DNA from: Tubiluchus corallicola
Lineage: Eukaryota; Priapulida; Priapulimorpha; Priapulimorphida; Tubiluchidae
Direction of reading: 5' to 3'
Length of the DNA: 24,666 nucleotides
Assembly (NCBI GenBank): GCA_030141605.1
Contig: JAQGDQ010001103.1
Span: forward strand, 37,935-62,600
Part shown: positions 14,298 to 24,666 of the stretch, one piece after another
Numbering within the stretch: the stretch's first letter is position 1
How the letters are laid out: every line of letters starts with the position of its first letter
Made by a program: the position numbers and the translations under genes
Notes under the pieces: generated by a model
Databases searched by the model: none
What the model was told of the DNA's origin: nothing
What the model saw: the letters and a program-made list of their open reading frames with translations, nothing else

Positions 14298-17200
14298 TTA
14301 TTCCACACCACACCAACGAAATAAAAAGATTTGGTTATTTTTGAGTCTTCCGAGTTTTCTGAGTTGAAAATTGCCATTATAGCCAGGCATAAAACAATCA
14401 CAAAATGGCTCTTTAAGTTGTCAGAACAAAACCTGTCATTTTCAATAAACTCTGGGAACATTCCTGTTGCGTTTTTGCATAATGCATTTTCTCCTTGGTA
14501 CATCAGACAGATGCACGTACAAACCTTATTCCACACCACCAACGAAATTAAAAGATTTGGTTATTTTTGAGTCTTCCGAGTCTTCTGAGTTGAAAATTGC
14601 ATTTATAGCCAGGCATAAAACAATCACAAAATGGCTCTTGAAGTTGTCAGAACAAAACCTGTCATTTTCAATAAACTCTGGGAACATTCCTGTCGCTTTT
14701 TGGCCTAATGCATGGTCTCCTTGGTACATCAGATGGATGTAAGTGCAAACCTTATTCCAATCCGGAGATTTGTAATAGTCTCCATGGTACATCAGACAGA
14801 TGCACGTACAAACCTTATTCCACAGCACACCAACGAAATAAAAAGATTTGGTTATTTTTGAGTCTTCCGAGTCTTCTGAGTTGAAAATTGCCATTATAGC
14901 CAGGCATAAAACAATCACAACATGGCTTTTTAAGTTGTCAGAACAAAACCTGTCATTTTCAATAAACTCTGGGAACATTCCTGTCGCTTTTGTGCCTAAT
15001 GCATGGTCCTTGGTACATCAGATGGATGCAAATGCAAACCTTATTCCACATTCGGAGATTTTTAATAGTCTCCATGGTACGTAAGATTGATGCAAATGCA
15101 AACTTTATTCCACTTCCGGAGATTTGTAATAGCCTCCATGGTACGTTAGATTGATGCAAATTCAAACCTTATTCCACATCCGGAGCTTTGTAGTAGCCTC
15201 CACGGCACATAAGATTGATGATGCAAGTGCAAACCTTGTTCCACATCCGGAGATTTGTAATCCCTAGAGGTTCACCTGGTACTTCTAAAACAGGAGACAT
15301 CTAATAAAATCTCCAGAGATTTGTGATAGTCTCCGTGGTACATCAGATTTATGCACGTACAAACCTTATTCCACACCACACCAACAAAATAAAAAGATTT
15401 GATTATTTTTGAGTCTTCCGAATCTTCTGAGTTTAAAATTGCATTTATAGCCTGGCATAAAACAATCACAAAATGGCTCCTTAAGTTGTCAGAACAAAAC
15501 CTGTCATTTTCAATAAACTCTGGGAACATTCCTGTTGCTTTTTTGCGTAATGCATGGTCTCCTTCATACATCAGACAGATGCAAGTGCAAACCTTATTCC
15601 ACATCTGGAGATTTGTAATAGTCTCCATGGTACGTAAGATTGATGCAAATGCAAACGTTCTTCCACATCCGGAGCTTTGTAATAGCCTCCACGGTACATA
15701 AGATTGATGATGCAAGTGCAAACCTTATTCCACATCTGGAGATTTGTATTAGTCTCCATGGTACATAACATTGATGCAAATGCAAACCTTACTCTACATC
15801 CAGAGATTTGCAATCCCTAGAGGTTTACCTGGTATTTCTAAAACAAGAGACATGTCTAGTGAAATATCCGGAGATTTGTAATAGTCTCCACGGTACGTAA
15901 GATTGATGCAAATGCAAGCCTTATTCCACATCCGGAGATTGTAATAGTCTCTGTTGTACATCAGACGGATGCACGTACAAACCTTATTCCGCACCACACC
16001 AACGAAATAAAAAGATTTGGTTATTTTTGAGTCTTCCGAGTCTTCTGAGTTGAAAATTGCCATTATAGCCAGGCATAAAACAATCACAAAATGGCTCTTT
16101 AAGTTGTCAGAACAAAACCTGTCATTTTCAATAAACTCTGGGAACATTCCTGTTGCTTTTTTGCATAATGCATGGTCTCCTTCATACATCAGACAGATGC
16201 AAGTACAAACCTTATTCCACATCTGGAGATTTGTAATAGTCTCCATGGTACGTAAGATTGATGCAAATGCAAACTTTATTCCATTTCCGGGGATTTGTAA
16301 TAGTCTCCATGGTGCGTAAGATTGATGCAAATGCAAACCTTACTCTACATCCAGAGATTTGCAATCCCTAGAGGTTTACCTGGTATTTCTAAAACAGGAG
16401 ACATGTCTAGTGAAATATCCGGAGATTTGTAATAGTCTCCACGGTACGTAAGATTGATGCAAATGCAAGCCTTATTCCACATCCGGAGATTGTAATAGTC
16501 TCTGTTGTACATCAGACGGATGCACGTACAAACCTTATTCCACACCACACCAACGAAATTAAAAGATTTGGTTATTTTTGAGTCTTCCGAGTCTTCTGAG
16601 TTGAAAATTGCATTTATAACCAGGCATAAAACAATCACAAAATGGCTCTTGAAGTTGTCAGAACAAAACCTGTCATTTTCAATAAACTCTGGGAACATTC
16701 CTGTCGCTTTTTTGCCTAATGCATGGTCTCCTTGGTACATCAGATGGATGTAAGTGCAAACCTTATTCCAATCCGGAGATTTGTAATAGTCTCCATGGTA
16801 CATCAGACAGATGCACGTACAAACCTTATTCCACACCACACCAACGAAATAAAAAGATTTGGTTATTTTTGAGTCTTCCGAGTCTTCTGAGTTGAAAATT
16901 GCCATTATAGCCAGGCATAAAACAATCACAAAATGGCTCTTTAAGTTGTCAGAACAAAACCTGTCATTTTCAATAAACTCTGGGAACATTCCTGTTGCGT
17001 TTTTGCATAATGCATTTTCTCCTTGGTACATCAGACAGATGCACGTACAAACCTTATTCCACACCACCAACGAAATTAAAAGATTTGGTTATTTTTGAGT
17101 CTTCCGAGTCTTCTGAGTTGAAAATTGCATTTATAGCCAGGCATAAAACAATCACAAAATGGCTCTTGAAGTTGTCAGAACAAAACCTGTCATTTTCAAT

Positions 17201-20200
17201 AAACTCTGGGAACATTCCTGTCGCTTTTTGGCCTAATGCATGGTCTCCTTGGTACATCAGATGGATGTAAGTGCAAACCTTATTCCAATCCGGAGATTTG
17301 TAATAGTCTCCATGGTACATCAGACAGATGCACGTACAAACCTTATTCCACAGCACACCAACGAAATAAAAAGATTTGGTTATTTTTGAGTCTTCCGAGT
17401 CTTCTGAGTTGAAAATTGCCATTATAGCCAGGCATAAAACAATCACAACATGGCTTTTTAAGTTGTCAGAACAAAACCTGTCATTTTCAATAAACTCTGG
17501 GAACATTCCTGTCGCTTTTGTGCCTAATGCATGGTCCTTGGTACATCAGATGGATGCAAATGCAAACCTTATTCCACATTCGGAGATTTTTAATAGTCTC
17601 CATGGTACGTAAGATTGATGCAAATGCAAACTTTATTCCACTTCCGGAGATTTGTAATAGCCTCCATGGTACGTTAGATTGATGCAAATTCAAACCTTAT
17701 TCCACATCCGGAGCTTTGTAGTAGCCTCCACGGCACATAAGATTGATGATGCAAGTGCAAACCTTGTTCCACATCCGGAGATTTGTAATCCCTAGAGGTT
17801 CACCTGGTACTTCTAAAACAGGAGACATCTAATAAAATCTCCAGAGATTTGTGATAGTCTCCGTGGTACATCAGATTTATGCACGTACAAACCTTATTCC
17901 ACACCACACCAACAAAATAAAAAGATTTGATTATTTTTGAGTCTTCCGAATCTTCTGAGTTTAAAATTGCATTTATAGCCTGGCATAAAACAATCACAAA
18001 ATGGCTCCTTAAGTTGTCAGAACAAAACCTGTCATTTTCAATAAACTCTGGGAACATTCCTGTTGCTTTTTTGCGTAATGCATGGTCTCCTTCATACATC
18101 AGACAGATGCAAGTGCAAACCTTATTCCACATCTGGAGATTTGTAATAGTCTCCATGGTACGTAAGATTGATGCAAATGCAAACATTCTTCCACATCCGG
18201 AGCTTTGTAATAGCCTCCACGGTACATAAGATTGATGATGCAAGTGCAAACCTTATTCCACATCTGGAGATTTGTATTAGTCTCCATGGTACATAACATT
18301 GATGCAAATGCAAACCTTACTCTACATCCAGAGATTTGCAATCCCTAGAGGTTTACCTGGTATTTCTAAAACAAGAGACATGTCTAGTGAAATATCCGGA
18401 GATTTGTAATAGTCTCCACGGTACGTAAGATTGATGCAAATGCAAGCCTTATTCCACATCCGGAGATTGTAATAGTCTCTGTTGTACATCAGACGGATGC
18501 ACGTACAAACCTTATTCCGCACCACACCAACGAAATAAAAAGATTTGGTTATTTTTGAGTCTTCCGAGTCTTCTGAGTTGAAAATTGCCATTATAGCCAG
18601 GCATAAAACAATCACAAAATGGCTCTTTAAGTTGTCAGAACAAAACCTGTCATTTTCAATAAACTCTGGGAACATTCCTGTTGCTTTTTTGCATAATGCA
18701 TGGTCTCCTTCATACATCAGACAGATGCAAGTACAAACCTTATTCCACATCTGGAGATTTGTAATAGTCTCCATGGTACGTAAGATTGATGCAAATGCAA
18801 ACTTTATTCCATTTCCGGGGATTTGTAATAGTCTCCATGGTGCGTAAGATTGATGCAAATGCAAACCTTACTCTACATCCAGAGATTTGCAATCCCTAGA
18901 GGTTTACCTGGTATTTCTAAAACAGGAGACATGTCTAGTGAAATATCCGGAGATTTGTAATAGTCTCCACGGTACGCAAGATTGATGCAAATGCAAGCCT
19001 TATTCCACATCCGGAGATTGTAATAGTGTCTGTTGTACATCAGACGGATGCACGTACAAACCGTATTCCACACCACACCAACGAAATTAAAAGATTTGGT
19101 TATTTTTGAGTCTTCCGAGTCTTCTGAGTTGAAAATTGCATTTATAACCAGGCATTAAACAATCACAAAATGGCTCTTGAAGTTGTCAGAACAAAACCTG
19201 TCATTTTCAATAAACTCTGGGAACATTCCTGTCGCTTTTTGGCCTAATGCATGGTCTCCTTGGTACATCAGATGGATGTAAGTGCAAACCTTATTCCAAT
19301 CCGGAGATTTGTAATAGTCTCCATGGTACATCAGACAGATGCACGTACAAACCTTATTCCACAGCACACCAACGAAATAAAAAGATTTGGTTATTTTTGA
19401 GTCTTCCGAGTCTTCTGAGTTGAAAATTGCCATTATAGCCAGGCATAAAACAATCACAACATGGCTTTTTAAGTTGTCAGAACAAAACCTGTCATTTTCA
19501 ATAAACTCTGGGAACATTCCTGTCGCTTTTGTGCCTAATGCATGGTCTCCTTGGTACATCAGATGGATGCAAATGCAAACCTTATTCCACATTCGGAGAT
19601 TTTTAATAGTCTCCATGGTACGTAAGATTGATGCAAATGCAAACTTTATTCCACTTCCGGAGATTTGTAATAGCCTCCATGGTACGTTAGATTGATGCAA
19701 ATTCAAACCTTATTCCACATCCGGAGCTTTGTAGTAGCCTCCACGGCACATAAGATTGATGATGCAAGTGCAAACCTTATTCCACATCCGGAGATTTGTA
19801 ATCCCTAGAGGTTCACCTGGTACTTCTAAAACAGGAGACGTCTAATAAAATCTCCAGAGATTTGTGATAGTCTCCGTGGTACATCAGATTTATGCATGTA
19901 CAAACCTTATTCCACACCACACCAACGAAATTAAAAGATTTGGTTATTTTTGAGTCTTCCGAGTCTTCTGAGTTGAAAATTGCATTTATAACCAGGCATT
20001 AAACAATCACAAAATGGCTCTTGAAGTTGTCAGAACAAAACCTGTCATTTTCAATAAACTCTGGGAACATTCCTGTCGCTTTTTTGCGTAATGCATGGTC
20101 TCCTTCATACATCAGACAGATGCAAGTGCAAACCTTATTCCACATCTGGAGATTTGTAATAGTCTCCATGGTACGTAAGATTAATGCAAATGCAAACGTT

Positions 20201-20752
20201 CTTCCACATCCGGAGCTTTGTAATAGCCTCCACGGTACATAAGATTGATGATGCAAGTGCAAACCTTATTCCACATCTGGAGATTTGTATTAGTCTCCAT
20301 GGTACATAACATTGATGCAAATGCAAACCTTACTCTACATCCAGAGATTTGCAATCCCTAGAGGTTTACCTGGTATTTCTAAAACAAGAGACATGTCTAG
20401 TGAAATATCCGGAGATTTGTAATAGTCTCCACGGTACGTAAGATTGATGCAAATTCAAGCCTTATTCCACATCCGGAGATTGTAATAGTCTCTGTTGTAC
20501 ATCAGACGGATGCATGTACAAACCTTATTCCACACCACACCAACGAAATTAAAAGATTTGGTTATTTTTGAGTCTTCCGAGTCTTCTGAGTTGAAAATTG
20601 CATTTATAGCCAGGCATAAAACAATCACAAAATGGCTCTTGAAGTTGTCAGAACAAAACCTGTCATTTTCAATAAACTCTGGGAACATTCCTGTCACTTT
20701 TGTGCCTAATGCATGGTCTCCTTGGTACATCAGATGGATGCAAATGCAAACC
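14298..20752. repeat. 2528-bp higher-order repeat, two full copies plus a shortened third
   Basis: Copy 1 is 14298-16825 and copy 2 is 16826-19353, at an exact offset of 2528 bp through 21 modules. Their differences are few; one is a G/A change in GCAAACGTTC (15655) versus GCAAACATTC (18183). A third copy begins at 19354 in phase with 17343, so about 517 bp of its start are missing, and can be followed to about 20752 with a 2-bp shift. The near-identity indicates very recent duplication or ongoing unequal exchange. Confidence 0.9.
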
Positions 20753-21974
20753 TTATTCCACATTCGGAGATTTTTAATAGTCTCCACGGTACGTAAGATT
20801 GATGCAAATGCAAACTTTATTCCACATCCGGAGCTTTGTAATAGCCTCCATGGTACGTTAGATTGATGCAAATTCAAACCTTATTCCACATCCGGCGCTT
20901 TGTAGTAGTCTCCACGGCACATAAGATTGATGATGCAAGTGCAAACCTTATTCCACATCTGGAGATTTGTAATTGTCTCCATGGTACGCAAGATTGATGC
21001 AAATGCAAACCTTGCTCTACATCCAGAGATTTGTAATCCCTAGAGGTTTAACTGGTATTTCTAAAACAGGAGACATGTCTAGTGAAATATCCGGAGATTT
21101 GTAATAGTCTCCACGGTACGTAAGATTGATGCAAATGCAAACCTTATTCCACATCCGGAGATTGTAATAGTCTCCATGGTACATCAGACAGATGCACGTA
21201 CAAACCTTATTCCACACCACACCAACGAAATAAAAAGATTTGGTTATTTTTGAGTCTTCTGAGTCTTCTGAGTTGAAAATTGCATTTATACCCTTTCATA
21301 AAACAATCACAAAATGACCCTTGAAGTTTTCAGAACAAAACCTGTCATTTTCAATAAACTCTGGGAACATTCCTGTCGCTTTTTTGCCTAATGCATGGTC
21401 TCCTTGGTACATCAGATGGATGCAAATGCAAACCTTATTCCATATCCGGAGAGGTGTAAAAGTCTCCATGGTACATCAGACAGATGCACGTACAAACCTT
21501 ATTCCACACCACACCAACAAAATAAAAAGATTTGGTTATTTTTGAGTCTTCCGAGTCTTCTGAGTTGAAAATTGCATTTATAGCCTGGCATAAAACAATC
21601 ACAAAATGGCTCTTTAAGTTTTCAGAACAAAACCTGTCATTTTCAATAAACTCTGGGCACATTCCTGTCGCTTTTTTGCCTAATGCATGGTCTCCTTGGT
21701 ACATCAGATGGATGCAAATGCAAACCTTATTCCATATCCGGAGAGGTGTAATAGTCTCCTTGGTACATCAGACAGATACACGTACAAACCTTATTCCACA
21801 TCCGGAGATTTGTAATAGTCACCACGGTACGTAAGATTGATGCAAATACAAACCTTACTCTACACCCAGAGAATTGTAATCCCTAGAGGCTTACCTGGCA
21901 TTTCTAAACAGGAGATATGTCTAGTGAAATATCTGGAGATTTGTAAATATTGTATTTCTAAATATAACAATATA

Positions 21975-22192
21975 GTAGCAATGCACTCACTCTGGCCGAC
22001 TAAGTCTACGTTTGCAAATTCGACCAACATCAAACATGCCCCCCCCCCGTGAAACCTAGGAGCGACAATAGCAGCTATAAGAGCTTTTCCTTTTGATGTT
22101 GCCGCTCTTATCGTAGCCGGCATGCCAGCATTGTTCAATTTGTCCTATTCAGCATGTTTCCTTCTCTATCACATTCGTTAAAGTAGAAGCAC
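21975..22192 (-). pseudogene. Exon-like fragment beyond the satellite
   Basis: On the minus strand a T-rich tract runs into CGTTTCAG ending at 22193, a canonical-looking acceptor. The following DNA is coding-like. One frame gives CFYFNECDREGNMLNRT up to a stop, and a different frame gives AGMPATIRAATSKGKALIAA and stays open to about 21860. A run of ten C (about 22039-22048) interrupts the fragment, and a possible donor GAGTGAGT lies near 21990. The frames do not agree, so it is probably broken or is not an exon. It may be a remnant of the virus-like locus on the far side of the array. No family was recognised. Confidence 0.3.
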
Positions 22193-22689
22193 CTGAAACG
22201 AAAAAAATAAACACATTTCAACTTTCAGACATAAATTTGTATTGTTGTAATTGCTTAATCTTTATTCACACGTAATTTGTGCAGTATCGGTATCGGTAAA
22301 GTCTGAAATGTGCAGCCGTTGCAACTTTAACCATTTGGTTTGTTTATATGAGGTACTTCCATTAGCAAAATCTCGGAACCTCAGTAATGCACAATATAAT
22401 AAATTGCAGCCACTCGAACAACTTTTGACAACAAAAATGATAGTTTAATGGTGCTCATTCATTCTGAATACCAATGTGTGCCGATTCATTGAGTTTTGAC
22501 TTTCTGTATCACTGGAACGCTCAGTAATCCATGATGCAGTAAAGTCATCTGACTCACATTTCTGCTGTTAACAACTTGGATATTTGTTCTTTTATCTGAA
22601 TTCTATTTTCTCACACCTTTCTTCAATACCAGGAGTAAAATTAATAGTCTTGTTTGTATAGTGGTAGTACTTATGAAGGTGACAGTAGC
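22193..22689. other. AT-rich DNA, nothing recognised
   Basis: A 65-codon plus-strand frame (22251-22448) has no recognisable features and is judged to be chance. Confidence 0.5.
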
Positions 22690-23068
22690 TGTTTATTGGC
22701 GCGAGGTGATGACAAAGCTATAAGATCTGGATTAATGACGACTAACACGTTTATTTCATAATATCATATTATATAAGAGTAAACATATAGCTATGCCAAG
22801 CCCCTGACCTGTCCAGCCTCCTTTCCTGAGATCCTAACCTGATCTGATCTCACTAGCTGACTTCTCCGAATTCCTGGCTTCCTGCTTGGCGTCAGGCTGA
22901 TGGCACACGCACGGGGAAAATGGGCATTGCACTGGCGCCAGACTGACTGTCCAGAATGGCTACTTCCATATTCGGGATTCTTAGTGGAGAGGCCATCACG
23001 TGACTGCTGCACCTTAATCTCGTGTTCAGCAGTCTGGCTTCCTAGGCGTCCTTTCTAGATATGTAACA
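22690..23068 (-). mobile_element. Possible solo LTR or LTR-like block
   Basis: This 380-bp stretch is richer in G+C than its surroundings. On the minus strand it begins TGTTACATATCTAG, carries a TATA-like CTTATATAATATG (about 22779-22767) and then AATAAACGTGTTAG (AATAAA at 22755-22750), and ends near CACCTCGCGCCA. A TATA box followed within about 25 bases by a poly(A) signal is an LTR-like order. No second copy, primer-binding site or target duplication was found, so this is tentative. Confidence 0.28.
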
Positions 23069-23222
23069 TATTTAATTATCAAACCACTAATCATATAACA
23101 TCTTTAATTACCGAACCATTAATCATTAGATATTTAACATTTTACCGATTCTCTTCACTCCTCCCTTTCTAGAAAGAAATTAATTCCCTCGGGGCTGGCA
23201 GGTTAAACTTGAACGTTAAAGT

Positions 23223-23370
23223 ACATGGCATTAAATCTTTATCATATACATCAGCTAAAATATATGGCATAAAATACATGGCATTAAATATCCATCCTAC
23301 ATTAAAATACATGACATTAAATATCCATCCTACATTAAAATACATGGCATTAAATATCCATCCTACATTA
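23223..23370 (+). repeat. 33-bp AT-rich tandem repeat, about 3-4 copies
   Basis: The unit ACATGGCATTAAATATCCAT followed by CCTACATTAAAAT recurs at about 23276, 23309 and 23342, with a shorter diverged start at 23223. Confidence 0.85.
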
Positions 23371-23599
23371 AATATTTGAAATTACTATAATCTGCTTTAC
23401 TATATCTAGGCAACCTGAATGCATTCTTGTGAGTATGGAAGCATGAGACGCGCTGCGCCCTTATATTAAGGTTACAACATTTTACAACACTGATAAGCAT
23501 GATTACGTGCGAATGTCTAGATTAAGCCTCTATATGCTGAGGTAATTATTATCTTTGCTGATTACATTATTCAAGGCTTCAGCAACATACATCATGGTT

Positions 23600-23830
23600 C
23601 AGTGTATATAATATCATTATGATAAACATTTTTCCTTACAATACTATAGTATCATTATGACCAAATCATCATGAGAAACATTTTTCCTTAAAATACTATA
23701 ATATCATTAATATCATTACCAAGTTAATATCCTTAATATCATTACCAATTTAATATCATTATGATGAACAGTTTTCTTTAAAATATCATTAATATCATAA
23801 TACAGTATATTATCCTAACGTTCATCATCA
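23600..23830 (+). repeat. Irregular ATATCATTA-rich repeats
   Basis: Two diverged copies of a ~60-bp segment (ATCATTATGA, AACATTTTTCCTTA, AATACTATA) at about 23613 and 23665 are followed by short ATATCATTA/ACCAA reiterations to about 23800. No coding potential. Confidence 0.7.
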
Positions 23831-23939
23831 TAGATCATAGTTTTAATCGTCATCATTATCTTTATTAGATATAGCTATACTAATAATAATTTTTTTTTGT
23901 TTTTCTTTAAGCACCCTTAGTTTAAGACACACAAGTTCA

Positions 23940-24160
23940 CATCAATTACTTTGTATAACACATATCATGAGTTCAAAGTTCGAGGTACAAAGTTCATCAA
24001 GGTTTAAAGTATGTGTATATGCAAAGTTCATCAATGTTCAAAGTACGAGTATATTTTTAAACATATATTCAAGACACACACGAGTTCACATCTCATGAGT
24101 TCAAAATACATATCGTGAGTTCAAAATACACATCATAGGAGTTTAGAGTTCGTCAAAGTT
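23940..24160 (+). repeat. Diffuse GTTCAAAGT repeats
   Basis: The words CATGAGTTCAAAGT, AAAGTTCATCAA and GTTCAAAATACA recur irregularly, grading into the regular 61-bp repeat that follows. Confidence 0.55.
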
Positions 24161-24343
24161 CAAAATACAATCATTCAAAATACAAATCATGAATTCAAAA
24201 TACAAATGACAAATCAGAATTCAAAATACAATCATTCAAAATACAAATCATGAATTCAAAATACAGATGACAAATCGGAATTCAAAATACAATCATTCAA
24301 AATACAAATCCGTGAATTCAAAATACAAATTACAAATCATTCT
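24161..24343 (+). repeat. 61-bp tandem repeat, three copies
   Basis: Copies start CAAAATACAATCATTC at 24161, 24222 and 24283. Each contains AAATCATGAATTC or a close variant and then ACAAATGACAAATCAGAATT. The third copy has a CCGTG variant. Confidence 0.9.
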
Positions 24344-24348
24344 CTACA

Positions 24349-24666
24349 TTATTCATTCTCTTCCCTTAGTTGAAAGTAAGCGTTTTGATCAGGGGTCAAT
24401 TGTGACGACTGGAGACGTGTCGCAAATGCAATTATAGCTTGATATAATGCCTGGAAATTGCTTTGAGCCGCCATTTGTGAGGTAAATCTGGAGGGCCATG
24501 TCATGGCAATCTCGTGGTTAAATCTTTGTATCCACATGGAGTGAAAAATAGCCACTTGATCAGGTCTCTCTAAGTTGAGACAACTTGAGTCATACAGTAA
24601 AATATTCGTTAATATTTCTAATTCGTTTTGAGATGGTCGGACTAACATAATAGCTTGTGCAGTTCT
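24349..24666 (-). CDS. Partial ORF cut by the right window edge, unknown product
   Basis: The minus-strand frame is open from the window edge (24666) to TAA at 24351-24349, 105 codons; an ATG lies at 24648 but the frame is open beyond it. The peptide is soluble, Gln/Asn/Leu-rich and probably helical, including IQRFNHEIAMTWPSRF and ALYQAIIAFATRL, and ends LREENE. This looks like the C-terminal end of a real protein or last exon; codon composition differs from the AT-rich repeats just downstream. It has the same orientation as the virus-like genes on the other side of the satellite. A nucleocapsid-like helical protein is conceivable, but no family was recognised. Confidence 0.45.
   Translation of the reverse strand, partial: RTAQAIMLVRPSQNELEILTNILLYDSSCLNLERPDQVAIFHSMWIQRFNHEIAMTWPSRFTSQMAAQSNFQALYQAIIAFATRLQSSQLTPDQNAYFQLREENE

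Larger units (their letters stand above)
10841..21946. repeat. 11.1-kb composite satellite array of A, B and C modules
   Basis: Everything between these points is built from three related modules. A is 63-67 bp, B is 226-230 bp (23 complete copies plus a partial one at 10841-10917), and C is about 130-132 bp (about 15 copies). All three share the same start (TTATTCCACA or TTACTCTACA) and the same end (catgGTAC...GATGCAAATGCAAACC or diverged forms). B therefore looks like an A unit whose central ~17 bp are replaced by ~180 bp, and C like an A unit with an inserted segment. Copies are ordered in two higher-order repeats of 1170 and 2528 bp (separate entries). Long open frames on both strands are a by-product of repeat composition. 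Confidence 0.95.

Noticed and set aside
10918-21834. Dozens of long open frames (80-240 codons) on both strands inside the satellite
   Set aside because: They repeat with the modules, occur on both strands, switch frame at every 64-bp A unit, and end wherever indels fall. They are best read as repeat by-products, not genes.
10841-21946. CRISPR array
   Set aside because: The repeats are contiguous modules of 64-228 bp with no unique spacers, in a eukaryotic context.
22791-23012. Minus-strand 73-codon frame in the LTR-like block
   Set aside because: Starts and ends within a GC-richer non-coding block and shows no protein-like features beyond Arg/Ser richness.
1-24666. tRNA, rRNA or other structured RNA genes
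   Set aside because: No A/B-box or cloverleaf-like sequence and no rRNA-like segment was noticed; a covariance-model scan was not possible here.

Overview
The window looks like nuclear DNA of an invertebrate metazoan. A host gene is split by GT-AG introns, non-coding DNA is AT-rich and full of tandem repeats, and there is a 5'-truncated non-LTR retrotransposon. I see no bacterial operons, Shine-Dalgarno sites or tRNA/rRNA genes. The phylum cannot be fixed from sequence alone.

Left part (1-4720, + strand): the last four coding exons (1561-1716, 2445-2594, 3275-3391, 4036-4200) of a C11orf54-like (DUF1907) zinc-dependent ester hydrolase. All introns are phase 0 and the His-rich zinc-site region is intact. 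The first internal intron carries a 31-bp minisatellite and three hairpin-forming 29-bp repeats just before the next exon. The 5' exons lie outside the window. From 4764 to 5495 there are a GC-rich 86-bp tandem repeat with NRF1-like motifs, a decayed coding fragment and a 17-bp tandem repeat.

Middle (5703-10840, - strand): a non-LTR retrotransposon 3' end abuts a compact virus-like gene block. In transcription order the block holds a two-membrane-segment ORF, an unrecognised ~190-residue ORF, a short secreted Cys-containing ORF, a complete 504-codon class I fusion-glycoprotein-like gene (signal peptide, RKKR cleavage site, hydrophobic fusion peptide, coiled coil, C-terminal anchor), and a decayed Cys-rich ORF. 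No polymerase, integrase or capsid was recognised, so its family is open. The glycoprotein frame is intact while its neighbours carry stops and frame breaks. That is the most interesting feature of the window.

Right-centre (10841-21946): an 11.1-kb composite satellite built from three related modules: A (~64 bp), B (~228 bp, 23 complete copies) and C (~132 bp, ~15 copies). They are arranged in two higher-order repeats, 1170 bp (C-A-B-A-A-C-B-A-A-A-A) and 2528 bp. Many long open frames on both strands here are repeat by-products. The array runs directly into the 5' side of the membrane ORF.

Right end (21947-24666): an exon-like fragment, a GC-richer LTR-like block, several AT-rich tandem repeats, and a partial minus-strand ORF cut by the window edge. 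The minus-strand orientation of these pieces may mean that the virus-like locus once extended across the array, but this is inference.
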